64,000 bases of DNA from Verrucomicrobiota bacterium (GTDB lineage Bacteria; Verrucomicrobiota; Verrucomicrobiia; Limisphaerales; UBA1319). The stretch covers positions 1 to 64,000 of the forward strand of contig JAKLHY010000037.1 in assembly GCA_022709905.1 (NCBI GenBank), given 5' to 3'. The position numbers were made by a program, and so were the translations under genes. The stretch's first letter is position 1, and every line of letters begins with the position of its first letter. The notes under the pieces were generated by a model. It made no database searches. It had not been told where the DNA came from and worked only from the letters and a program-made list of their open reading frames with translations. Shown piece after piece: positions 1 to 8,607 of the stretch.

Positions 1-66
1 TTAAGTTGCCGGGTGGGTTTCGTTTACTCTCCCACTGGAGTTCTGCGCCTTTGTCACGGCGCACTC

Positions 67-81
67 AAACAGGCTCTAAGG
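67..81 (-). repeat. 15-nt repeat at a gene end, copy 1
   Basis: The minus strand reads CCTTAGAGCCTGTTT and contains the TAG stop codon of the dikinase-like gene. The same 15 nucleotides recur at 53919-53933 on the plus strand, again containing a stop codon. Just beyond is a short inverted repeat (TGCGCC at 44-49, GGCGCA at 58-63) without a T-run, so it is at best a weak terminator. Confidence 0.4.
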
Positions 82-3000
82 GAGGCGGCGCAATTTGCCG
101 TCGAAGCCCATCGCGTAGAAGGCCGTTTCGAAATCCGAGTAACTCGCGTAGATGAATTGGATGTTTTTTTGTTTGAGTTCCTCGAGTTGGGCCGTCGGCA
201 CCGCGGGATCGAGCCGGGGTTCGAAGATGAATTCCTCCCAGAAATTGTGATGTCCGGGATGATAGGATTGCGAGGCGTCGGCATGGAGGACGATGGGATC
301 GGCGGTAAGGCCAAAGATTCTGGACTCGGTCCATTGGATGAGGGGCGCGGTGTAGCCGGCGGTGGGGCCTTGGGGCGGTTCGGGCCAGTAAAAGGATGTG
401 GTGACCTTCAGGCGGCCCTTAGTGCCCAGAACGCGTTCCTGGGGAATACTGCGCGGGGTGACCGGCGGGCAGACGGCCAAAACGACGGTTTCCTCGAGGG
501 TATTGGTTGGGCCTTCGTATCCGAGGGTGGGCACCGGTTGGGAGTAGGTGACGCGCAGGGTGGCGCGCAGCTGGCCGGGGGTCAGAAACGGCACCTGGTC
601 GTTGTCATAAGCAGGCGCAATCGAGGTGACCAACTCGTAAGCGCGCGCCTCGGCTCCGGAGCCCCAGGGCCACCGGTCCACGACGGTGTCTTCTTGGACC
701 GCATGACCGGATCCTGGCCAGGCGCCAAATCCGTTGGTGAGCACGAATGAATGGGCATCCACTCGGAAATGGAACACGACATTGGTGTAGAAAGAGACGG
801 CCAGGTTGGCGGGCGTGAGCTGCAAGTTTCGGGTGCTGAAGCTGAGTTGGCACTTCAGACGATGATTGGCGAAGACATCGCCTTGTTCCCCTTGCTGGAC
901 GCATAAGGTGGTGGGTTCATTGATCAGGAATGGAGTGATGTTCTGCGGGGGTGTGGTGGCGGGCAACCTCCGAATCTGCTTCACCACCAACACTCCCGGC
1001 TCGACTTTTTTGTATTCGAAATCGAGTTCGAGCACTGTGAGATCCGGGTAGAGGGCGGCGTAGCCCTCGGTGGCTTTCTGGAGCAGGCGCACCAGTGCCT
1101 TGTATTCGCCCTCCCAAACCAGCACATTGCCTCCTAATGGCACCAGGCTGGACCGGATCCGGGTTGTCGCGAAATAACCAAAATCGTATTGGTTGGCCTC
1201 GACGACTTCGGCCGTGAAATCGCCTTCGGGGTTGGTGACCGACACCGCGCCCAACTGGGTCACCAATTGGATGTTATAGGATTTGCTCGCCCCGATGCGT
1301 TCGTAGCGGAGGGTGGCCACGCCATTGGCCATCTCTTCCTCGTCTGGAAATGAGTAATGGGCGAGCACGGCCATGCCAAGATCGTCTTCGTTCAGGCCGA
1401 ATCGCAGCCGTTCCAGCCAGGCATTTTCGTTATAAAAACTCGCGTAAACCCGTTTGAGGGCCCGGAAAACGCCGCGTTCAGCCGATTCGAGGGGATCGCA
1501 GAGCGACGGGCCCTTCTGGTTGTCGTCCAAATCATCCGCCAGGCAGCCGCTGTAACTATCATAGAGGCCGGCGCCGGTGAATTGCTCACTGTCTTCCACG
1601 TTGGTCGAGCTGCGGAACCGGATCTTGCGCGCCGGACTGAAGCCGGAAAGAGCCTCCAAGATCGCCGCCTGCTGAGGGGCGCTGAAGATTGCCTCGTCCC
1701 GGATCAAATCCCGAATTCCTGACAAAGCAATCCGCACGGCGCCTATGTCGGGCGGGTATTGATAATCCCTCGTGCGGAAACGAATTTCCTCGCGCAAGGT
1801 TCGACCTGTTTTCGGCAAAACCTGGTCCAGGAAGGCATCCCAAAGATCAAAGGAAAATGCGATCGCCACCGGGGAATTCGTTGGAAGATGACGCCGCAGC
1901 ACCCCGAAGTTCGCCGCTTTGCCGCCAAAAAACCGGATATCGGCCGGGACAAGGTTGTCGACGTTCGTGAACAAGGTTCCGCAGAATGCCTTGGGCGTGT
2001 AGTTCACGGGCCCCGGGGTTTTTAGCGCCATGATTTGGGCCCGGAACGCCGGCTCCAAAGGCTCGACAATCGGGGTCACCGATACCTCGCATAAAAACCG
2101 ATCCCACACCCGCAGCAATACTTCATGATCCACATGCGATTGGATCTGGGCACGCTCCGCCGCGTCCGAGATATACACGAACGGAATCCCATACGACCGG
2201 GCCAGAATGGCCACATGGGAATTCGGCGTGGCCGGGACCAGCGAAATCAGTCCCGCCAGATAGGGAATTTCCGCGGGAATACCATCGGTGAGCAGGATGT
2301 CCGTTGACAGGAGCCTTCCGGTGGCGTAGGCCGCGTCAATTTCGCCCGCGGGAACATAGACCAATCGTCCCAGCGCCCAACCTCCGGAATAACAGACACT
2401 GAGACGCTGCCAGCGCTCGGCCTGGCTCACGGTGATGCCCGCCTGCGCGAATAGCGCCTGCGAATTCTGGTCCGGGATCTGCTCCCATGTCGGGATATAG
2501 ATCGCCTTGGCAGGTTTCAACGGCAGAATCGCCGCTTCGATCCATCGCAACCACTGAATCACCTGTTCCGCCGGGTAACGATCCAATCCGACCAGCTGAA
2601 TCCCATATTCCGAAACCTGAGGATCCGATGGCAGAATCACCGCGCCCAAAACCGCTTTCTGCTGGTTCGTCCGCAACGTCGCCGCATCAAACTGCGCCCG
2701 GCTCATCCCCGCAAAACCCGGGATGCGATCCCGGGCGTAATCGTAATGAAACGGATACTTGCTCGAATCCTGAAACCAGACCCGGGTTGGATCCTCGAGC
2801 AATAACGTGAACTTCACCCAACGCATGCTCTCCAGGCCTTCCCCTCCCCAATGATAAAAATCGTCCTCCGGCCATAAGATTTGGTTTTTTCCGTCGTCAC
2901 GGTCGGTCCGATCCCGGCTGAGCAATCGGTAAAATCGGCAACCCTGCCCTGTTTCCGACGCATCGGCATAATCGAAGGGGCCGCCATGCAGCACCGCCGC

Positions 3001-3225
3001 GTCCGACCACCGCGCCAGATCCGCGGACCGCTGCAAGGTGTGCACCCGGTTTTCCTCGCCGGCCGAGCTGACGCGCGGCCAACCGTTCGACGCATCCCAT
3101 CGGGCTTGGAGGGACACCGATTCGCCCCGCATCGGGTGGGGAGCCGCGCTCAGGAAAAACAACAGAGTGACGACGCCGGCGGCGCCGGCGAGCTTTTGAA
3201 CAACAGGCAGCAATCTCGATCGCAT
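76..3225 (-). CDS. Secreted dikinase-like protein (phosphohistidine-type plus ATP-grasp domains)
   Basis: The protein has 1049 residues. Residues 1-35 look like a Sec signal peptide. Residues 60-105 form a short module ending in CRFYRL, also seen in other secreted proteins here. Residues 325-360 resemble the PEP-utilising swivelling domain, with TPNSHVAILA giving candidate phosphohistidine His337. Residues 430-660 match the ATP-grasp domain of PPDK/PEP synthase (FFGGKAANFG at 432-441; RFRSSTNVEDSEQFTGAG at 536-553). The order, swivel domain before ATP-grasp, is that of glucan water dikinase rather than PEP synthase. No PEP/pyruvate TIM barrel is recognised; the last 350 residues look beta-rich. 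Phosphotransfer to a glucan or other acceptor is inference, and ATP supply outside the cytoplasm is a problem for it. It could be a non-catalytic relative. It is divergent from the transporter gene. Confidence 0.72.
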   Translation of the reverse strand: MRSRLLPVVQKLAGAAGVVTLLFFLSAAPHPMRGESVSLQARWDASNGWPRVSSAGEENRVHTLQRSADLARWSDAAVLHGGPFDYADASETGQGCRFYRLLSRDRTDRDDGKNQILWPEDDFYHWGGEGLESMRWVKFTLLLEDPTRVWFQDSSKYPFHYDYARDRIPGFAGMSRAQFDAATLRTNQQKAVLGAVILPSDPQVSEYGIQLVGLDRYPAEQVIQWLRWIEAAILPLKPAKAIYIPTWEQIPDQNSQALFAQAGITVSQAERWQRLSVCYSGGWALGRLVYVPAGEIDAAYATGRLLSTDILLTDGIPAEIPYLAGLISLVPATPNSHVAILARSYGIPFVYISDAAERAQIQSHVDHEVLLRVWDRFLCEVSVTPIVEPLEPAFRAQIMALKTPGPVNYTPKAFCGTLFTNVDNLVPADIRFFGGKAANFGVLRRHLPTNSPVAIAFSFDLWDAFLDQVLPKTGRTLREEIRFRTRDYQYPPDIGAVRIALSGIRDLIRDEAIFSAPQQAAILEALSGFSPARKIRFRSSTNVEDSEQFTGAGLYDSYSGCLADDLDDNQKGPSLCDPLESAERGVFRALKRVYASFYNENAWLERLRFGLNEDDLGMAVLAHYSFPDEEEMANGVATLRYERIGASKSYNIQLVTQLGAVSVTNPEGDFTAEVVEANQYDFGYFATTRIRSSLVPLGGNVLVWEGEYKALVRLLQKATEGYAALYPDLTVLELDFEYKKVEPGVLVVKQIRRLPATTPPQNITPFLINEPTTLCVQQGEQGDVFANHRLKCQLSFSTRNLQLTPANLAVSFYTNVVFHFRVDAHSFVLTNGFGAWPGSGHAVQEDTVVDRWPWGSGAEARAYELVTSIAPAYDNDQVPFLTPGQLRATLRVTYSQPVPTLGYEGPTNTLEETVVLAVCPPVTPRSIPQERVLGTKGRLKVTTSFYWPEPPQGPTAGYTAPLIQWTESRIFGLTADPIVLHADASQSYHPGHHNFWEEFIFEPRLDPAVPTAQLEELKQKNIQFIYASYSDFETAFYAMGFDGKLRRLP

Positions 3226-3235
3226 AACTTATCCA

Positions 3236-3257
3236 CTGTATGACAACACCCATACAG
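3236..3257. promoter_or_regulatory. Inverted repeat in a divergent promoter region
   Basis: CTGTATG and CATACAG form a perfect 7-bp inverted repeat separated by 8 bp. It lies between the divergent starts of the dikinase-like gene and the transporter gene, 11 nt from the former. The shape fits a dimeric repressor site, but no regulator can be assigned. Confidence 0.3.
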
Positions 3258-3320
3258 CGATGTCAACTCTGAAACGAAAAAAGCTTTTCTGGGGGGGTGG
3301 ATTCTGGAAATTTGGATCCA

Positions 3321-4634
3321 ATGAATGCCACTCCAAAATCGGGCGCCGAATTGCGTTCCTGGCAGCTGCGGATCTTCTGGTTGTTGTGGGGGGCTTACGC
3401 ATCCTACTATTTATGCCGGGTCAATTTCGCGGTTGCGCAGCCGATGATACTTCGGGAGTATCCCGACTGGACCAGCGCCCAGGTGGGGATGATCCCATCA
3501 ATCTACGCCATCTTCTACGCGGCCGGACAGATCATCAACGGGACGCTGGGCCAGCGATATGGGGCGCGGCGGATGATGACGGTGGCGCTGTTGGTGGCTT
3601 CGATCACGAACCTTCTGTTTTCACTGACCTCGTCCTATGTTGTGATGCTGGGGCTCTGGTCGATCAACGGTTTCGCGCAATCGGCCGGGTGGTCTTTATT
3701 GATACAAACGATCTCGAACTGGAACAGTTCCCAACGCCGGGGCACCGTGATTGGGCTGGTATCGACGTGTTACCAGGTGGGGAATGTGGCGTCCTGGTTG
3801 TTAGCGGGGATGTTATGCGAGGCCATGGGATGGAGGGCGGCCTTTGCGGTGCCGAGCCTGATATTAATTCCCATGGCGGCGGTGTTCTATCTATTCCTGC
3901 GAGACACCCCGGAGGAGGTGGGATTTGGGCCCGTGCGCGATGACATTGCCGTTCCTCAGGCCGCGCCGCAAGCCGGATCCGGCCATGCGGCGATGGCGGA
4001 GGCAGGGGGGTGGCAATCGACCTGGAACATCCTGGTTCTGACCTTGTCAAATCGGGTGTTGTGGATTCTGGCGATCGGATTTTTTTGCATGAACTCCGTG
4101 CGGTATACGTTCATGAATTGGAGCGTGCAGTACATGGCGGACTTTCAGGGACGCAGCATCAAAGGGAGCGCGTTCACAGCGGTGGTGATTCCGCTGATCG
4201 GATCGCTGGGAGCGATTTCCGCGGGATGGGCGTCGGACAATCTTTTTGGCAAAAGGCGGGCGCCGGTCTGCGCGATCATGCTGGTGGGATTAGCGGGGGT
4301 TTGCGGCCTGTTTTCCTACATCCCGCAAGGCCAGTGGATGCTGGCCACGGCGGTGCTGGGTGTGGCTGGATTTCTGATCTATGGACCGGATATGCTCATG
4401 AGCGGGGCGGCGACGGTCGATGTCAGCCATCCTCGGGCGGCGTCGATTGCGACGGGGCTCACGATGTGTTTTGGGGCGACCGGCGCCATCTTTTCCGGGG
4501 CGGGAATCGGCTGGCTAAGAGACCGGGCGCAGGGCAATTGGGGCCTGGTGTTCTGGGTATTGGCAGGACTATCGCTGGTGTCGGCGTTGCTGATGGTGTC
4601 CATCTGGAATGCCCGGCCGAAAGGATCCAAGTGA
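3321..4634 (+). CDS. MFS organophosphate:phosphate antiporter (OPA/GlpT-UhpC type)
   Basis: About 437 residues with some twelve hydrophobic segments. The N-terminal stretch WLLWGAYASYYLCRVNFAVA and the later FMNWSVQYM are typical of the OPA branch of the major facilitator superfamily (GlpT, UhpT, UhpC). Those proteins sit in the inner membrane and exchange a phosphorylated organic compound for phosphate. I chose ATG 3321, which leaves a normal short cytoplasmic tail; a GTG at 3297 in the same frame would add eight residues. The stop overlaps the GTG of the HAD phosphatase, so the two are probably co-translated. Inference: the pair imports a phosphorylated compound and removes its phosphate. 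The substrate cannot be read from the sequence. Confidence 0.88.
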   Translation: MNATPKSGAELRSWQLRIFWLLWGAYASYYLCRVNFAVAQPMILREYPDWTSAQVGMIPSIYAIFYAAGQIINGTLGQRYGARRMMTVALLVASITNLLFSLTSSYVVMLGLWSINGFAQSAGWSLLIQTISNWNSSQRRGTVIGLVSTCYQVGNVASWLLAGMLCEAMGWRAAFAVPSLILIPMAAVFYLFLRDTPEEVGFGPVRDDIAVPQAAPQAGSGHAAMAEAGGWQSTWNILVLTLSNRVLWILAIGFFCMNSVRYTFMNWSVQYMADFQGRSIKGSAFTAVVIPLIGSLGAISAGWASDNLFGKRRAPVCAIMLVGLAGVCGLFSYIPQGQWMLATAVLGVAGFLIYGPDMLMSGAATVDVSHPRAASIATGLTMCFGATGAIFSGAGIGWLRDRAQGNWGLVFWVLAGLSLVSALLMVSIWNARPKGSK

Positions 4635-5767
4635 CCCATCCCCTGCCCCGTTTGTCGGCTCCGGGCTGGTTGCCCGCGGTGCGAGAAAGGCTTGAAGCCC
4701 TGCTTCGCAACGGCTCCGGACAGGGGCTTCCCGTCATGTTTGACTTCGACAACACCATCGTCTGCGGAGACATTGGCGAGGCCACGTTGGCCATGCTGGT
4801 GCGAGACGGCGTCTTGGAGCCTGGCCGGGTGCCTGAGTTGTTGGGCCGGTCATTTGTCACCTCAGAGGGCAGGCTTTGTTCGATTCAGTCCTCAACCGAT
4901 CTTACGGAGTATTACGAGGCCCTGCTGGCGCCCACCGCGCACGGGAGAAGCGATCCCACACCGCTGGCGACCGGTTACACTTGGGCGGTGGAGGTCATGC
5001 AGGGCCTGCGGTTGAGTGACGTCGTTCGAGCCACTCAAAAAGTCCTGGCCCTGTCACAGCCCGGCCGAGAACAATTCCTGACGGTCACTCCGGGGCATTC
5101 CGCCTATCCGGTGCCCTTTTTCTATCCCGAAGTGGTCGAACTCATCACCGAGTTGCGGCGTCACCGCTTCGAAATCTGGATTGTGTCCGCCAGCAATGTC
5201 TGGAGTGTCCGATGCCTGGTATCCCTGGGATTGAATCCACTCCTGCGGGAGGCCGGTGTTGATCAAGGGATTCCCCCTGGCCAGGTGGTGGGCGTGTCCA
5301 CCCTGATGACGGATGATGCGGGGCGATTATACAAGGACGCCGTGATGATCCGGGAACGGGAGGCCTATGCCGCTTTGGACCTAGACTTTTTGGATACGCT
5401 GCGATTGACCTCCTGGTTGCAGTACCCGGTGCCGACTTATTCCGGCAAAGTCGGGGTGATTTGGGATGTCTTGGGGCGGCGGCCTTATTTGGCGGCAGGC
5501 GACAGTCCCGGCGATCATGCCATGCTGAGCTTCAGCGAAAACCGGCTCTGGATCGCGCGCCTGGAGAAACCGGACTATCAACAGGCCACCCTTCGGCTTA
5601 TCGACAGAGCCGATAGTAAACACTGGTTAATCCAGCCGGTTCTTTGCCGCAAGACCCCGAGTTTTATCTCCGACCTGTCCAGGGTCCCCCAAGTCCTGGG
5701 TGAACCACCGGTCAAGGTCCGCGAATCCATCGCCTTGATCGATTCCTTGGCAAACCAAAGATCTTGA
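4631..5767 (+). CDS. HAD-superfamily phosphatase coupled to the OPA transporter
   Basis: 378 residues. DFDNT at 38-42 is HAD motif I, with nucleophile Asp38 and acid/base Asp40. IVSASN provides motif II, and AAGDSPGDHAML near the C-terminus provides the motif IV acidic pair. Family members hydrolyse phosphate monoesters in the cytoplasm; the size and spacing recall phosphoserine-phosphatase-like HADs, but the substrate is unknown. The start is GTG at 4631, which overlaps the preceding stop as GTGA and has AAAGGA at 4620-4625 five bases upstream. An ATG at 4736 would delete 35 residues and leave the nucleophile only two residues from the N-terminus, so it is unlikely. The context implies the substrate arrives through the adjacent antiporter. 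Confidence 0.85.
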   Translation: MTHPLPRLSAPGWLPAVRERLEALLRNGSGQGLPVMFDFDNTIVCGDIGEATLAMLVRDGVLEPGRVPELLGRSFVTSEGRLCSIQSSTDLTEYYEALLAPTAHGRSDPTPLATGYTWAVEVMQGLRLSDVVRATQKVLALSQPGREQFLTVTPGHSAYPVPFFYPEVVELITELRRHRFEIWIVSASNVWSVRCLVSLGLNPLLREAGVDQGIPPGQVVGVSTLMTDDAGRLYKDAVMIREREAYAALDLDFLDTLRLTSWLQYPVPTYSGKVGVIWDVLGRRPYLAAGDSPGDHAMLSFSENRLWIARLEKPDYQQATLRLIDRADSKHWLIQPVLCRKTPSFISDLSRVPQVLGEPPVKVRESIALIDSLANQRS

Positions 5768-5789
5768 GCGGAACCGCAACCAGACTCTG

Positions 5790-6047
5790 ATGCTCGGGAT
5801 CCTCTGTGCCCTGGTTACCGTGGCGGGCCGGGGAACCTGGCTGGCGCCGTCTCAGAATGTCTAAGTCAAAAGCCAGCACATCAAGATACTTCGTGCCGAT
5901 CAAGCTCTCACGCGTGTCGCTTTGGGTGGCGGCGTTTCCGATGGCCTCAAGGATCCTCCCCCGAAAACCCGTGCCGCACGGATGGTCCTGCTGGGGTGCA
6001 TCCTGGCTGCCATCGGAGGAATCATCCAGGGAAACCTCGACAAATAA
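5790..6047 (+). pseudogene. Possible remnant of a small membrane protein, interrupted by a stop
   Basis: One plus-strand frame reads from ATG 5790 through 24 codons to TAA at 5862, then stays open for 60 codons to TAA at 6045. The second part ends in a hydrophobic helix (ARMVLLGCILAAIGGIIQG) and a short polar tail. Its codon choice resembles neighbouring genes. There is no homology I recognise. It fills the otherwise empty space between two convergent genes and may be ordinary intergenic sequence. Confidence 0.25.
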
Positions 6048-6063
6048 TCGGCGACAAAAGCGG

Positions 6064-8607
6064 CTACCATCCGTCCGAGGGCGGTTGATGCCAGAGCGAT
6101 TCCCAGTATCGCCCTTCGATGGCGTAGACATCGATCAACGCTTCCGGCGCAACATCTGCGGGAAGGATTTCATAACGTTTCATCTCGCGCACCCAGTCGG
6201 CGCGCGGTTTAAATCCGGCCATGTCAAATCGTTTGATCTGGAGCAATCGTTCATGCCCGGCCTCGCACAAGGCCAGCAATGCCCGGTAATCCGGATCCTC
6301 CTTGCTGGGAAAAACCGGCGCCCTCTCGGGCGTTTGCAGATTACGGCACAGGCCCCATCCCCCACTCGCCTCCGCCAATGGCGCCAGAAGGATCAGGGAC
6401 TTTTCGGGACGCGATAAATTGAACAGGATATGGCGACTGGTATTCAACCGCGGATCGCTCATGTCCGGTTGCCAGAAGGAAACCCCGCGTTCATCGGAAA
6501 GATTTCGTGGCAACAGCCGAGAGGGTTGGTCGTGGCAGTTCTGACAACGCCGCGCAATGACAGCTCCGGCAGCGCGCGCGGAGGGCCAATCCGTATCGGT
6601 ATTGACCTGCTGGTTCTCGGCGTAGTTGCCAATCATGCCAGTTCCCAAAGCCGCATAGGTGCCCGGATAAGCCGCGCCGGACTCGATCCACAACCGCAAC
6701 CGTTGTTTTTGTTGCGGCGTTGCCTGGATCCCGTGATGGCTCCCATCCAACATCCGGAGAATCCGGCTCGCCGAGGATCCGAGGGTTCGAGGACGATAGT
6801 TGCTCCGCGGCAGATTCCGGCCGTCGGAAAACAACCGGGCCACCGTCAACATGTAATAGCTGTGGCTGAACATCGGGCCGTGGTCCCCGCTCAGGATCAA
6901 CCGGCCGGCCCGCGGACCGCCCTCCACATTTTTTTCGTAGCCATGGCATTTCACGCACAAGGCATCGAGGATCGGTTGAATGTCACGCGGGAAATCCATG
7001 ACGTCGGGCACACCGGCGATTGGCTCAATCCGGCTCGGATCGCGGCGGACTGCCAGTGTGGCGGACGCGACCTGGGCGTGCCGCGGCGTTCGGGTGCGTT
7101 GCTCATGACATCCCACACAACTGGTAGTCTCCCCGGGCTGAACCGAGACAAAACTTTGCATGCGTTTCACCGCCAGGTCGTTTTCATCCAGTGCCACAAA
7201 AAACACGCTGCGAAGCGCCGGAATCTCCATGTAAGCGGAACCATCCGCTTCCACCGGCACGGTGCCGAGAATACGTTCCAGGGTGAAAGTTCCGCCGTAG
7301 CTGATGGGATCCATGCCACCCGTGTAATGAATGGGCATCGGGAGAGTTTCCAGGATCAGTAGTTTCTTGATTTCACCCCGCTCCACGCCTTGAAGATTCC
7401 GGCCTTCGTAGATGTCCGCCAACACCAGACGGCCGGAGGACTCCCTCGGATTGACGCGGTCAGGCACCCGATGCTCGCGCGGGCGGGCGGCCACGGGGCG
7501 AGGTTCGTGCAAATGCATGCCGGCCTGAGCGTCGATTGCAGGCAGCCGGAACACTTCCTCCTGCTTGCCAGAACCGTCCATCACCACTAGCGATGTCCCC
7601 TGCCCCGCCATGAAACAATCCTCGCTGAATGCCCACGGATCATAATAGTGAGCCCCTTTGCTGATGGGTCGCGCCGACTCGCGCGCATCGGGTCCGGCCT
7701 TGGGATCGACGACCGTAATCTGACCGGCGTGTTCCCGCAGGCCATGCCCGGGAGAAAAATTGGCAACGATCTTGTCGGAACCCGGAATGGGCTTGGCATC
7801 GATCATCACGATGCCCGGATGCAGATTGCCATACCAAATCGTTTGCGAGGTGCCGTCCGGATTGGCGGCCCAAAGATGATGGTAATCCACCTGGCTGCGA
7901 TCGACATACTCCCATCGGGTGTAGAGAATCCGGCCGTCAGGCAAAGGCCAAGGCGTGTTGTCCTGTTCGTTGTTGCTAGAAATGGCCCGCACCTTTTCGC
8001 CATTGGGCCCGCACCGGTGGAGAACAGCCACCTGGGTCAGCCAACAGTTCACCCAGCGCTTGCATCGGCTTGACACAAAAACAATATCCCCATTCGGCAA
8101 GTAGGTGGGTTCGATGTCGTCGTATGCGCCGTGAGTGATCTGCCGCAGGCCGGTGCCGTCCACTTGGATTTCATGAAGCAGATAGTTCTCCGTGCCGCCC
8201 CGGCGATACGCAAACAGAATCTTGGTGCCGCTGTAATCCACTTGCGGATCACGAATCCCACCCCGAGGATCATCCAGGAGAACCGCCAACGACCCCGTCT
8301 CCATGTTCCACCGATATAACCGGGCGCCCTCCCTCCAGGCCTTGCGGTTGGCGTCATGCGCGTAATACCCCAGGTTTGCATACCAGTGGCCGTCCGTCTC
8401 GTTCATCTTGCGAGCCACCATAATGACTTCCTTGGCGCCCGCCATCGGCCCGGCCCGGAACTTCGCCAGCAAAGGCGAGGCCGAGGGACTGCCCGCCGAA
8501 TTATCAGCCGCCAAAACCGACAAGAGGCTGAGCGCACAACTGAAAACCATCCATCGCCTGGATCTGTGCTGCGAGGCATGCGTGGGGAGGATTCGTTCAA
8601 GGTTCAT
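6064..8607 (-). CDS. Exported multihaem c-type protein, hydrazine-synthase-alpha-like (HzsA-related)
   Basis: 847 residues from ATG 8607, which overlaps the stop of the upstream gene as ATGA; an in-frame ATG at 8754 would lie inside that gene. Residues 18-36 look like a signal sequence. Residues 95-400 hold propeller-type motifs (LPNGDIVFVSSR, LPDGRILYTRW) of the kind found in the middle domain of the hydrazine synthase alpha subunit. Three CxxCH haem motifs follow: CVGCH at 497, CVKCH at 551 and CQNCH at 688. The family is common in planctomycetes and verrucomicrobia that do no anammox, so the name denotes fold and not activity. A periplasmic redox role is inferred. Co-translation with the propeller cytochrome suggests they work together. 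Confidence 0.8.
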   Translation of the reverse strand: MNLERILPTHASQHRSRRWMVFSCALSLLSVLAADNSAGSPSASPLLAKFRAGPMAGAKEVIMVARKMNETDGHWYANLGYYAHDANRKAWREGARLYRWNMETGSLAVLLDDPRGGIRDPQVDYSGTKILFAYRRGGTENYLLHEIQVDGTGLRQITHGAYDDIEPTYLPNGDIVFVSSRCKRWVNCWLTQVAVLHRCGPNGEKVRAISSNNEQDNTPWPLPDGRILYTRWEYVDRSQVDYHHLWAANPDGTSQTIWYGNLHPGIVMIDAKPIPGSDKIVANFSPGHGLREHAGQITVVDPKAGPDARESARPISKGAHYYDPWAFSEDCFMAGQGTSLVVMDGSGKQEEVFRLPAIDAQAGMHLHEPRPVAARPREHRVPDRVNPRESSGRLVLADIYEGRNLQGVERGEIKKLLILETLPMPIHYTGGMDPISYGGTFTLERILGTVPVEADGSAYMEIPALRSVFFVALDENDLAVKRMQSFVSVQPGETTSCVGCHEQRTRTPRHAQVASATLAVRRDPSRIEPIAGVPDVMDFPRDIQPILDALCVKCHGYEKNVEGGPRAGRLILSGDHGPMFSHSYYMLTVARLFSDGRNLPRSNYRPRTLGSSASRILRMLDGSHHGIQATPQQKQRLRLWIESGAAYPGTYAALGTGMIGNYAENQQVNTDTDWPSARAAGAVIARRCQNCHDQPSRLLPRNLSDERGVSFWQPDMSDPRLNTSRHILFNLSRPEKSLILLAPLAEASGGWGLCRNLQTPERAPVFPSKEDPDYRALLALCEAGHERLLQIKRFDMAGFKPRADWVREMKRYEILPADVAPEALIDVYAIEGRYWESLWHQPPSDGW

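Noticed and set aside
76..3225. Phosphoenolpyruvate synthase
   Set aside because: No PEP/pyruvate-binding barrel, the domain order is wrong, and a signal peptide is present.
6064..8607. Hydrazine synthase, hence anammox
   Set aside because: Only the alpha-like fold is present; no beta/gamma subunits or hydrazine dehydrogenase are nearby, and the family is common in non-anammox bacteria.
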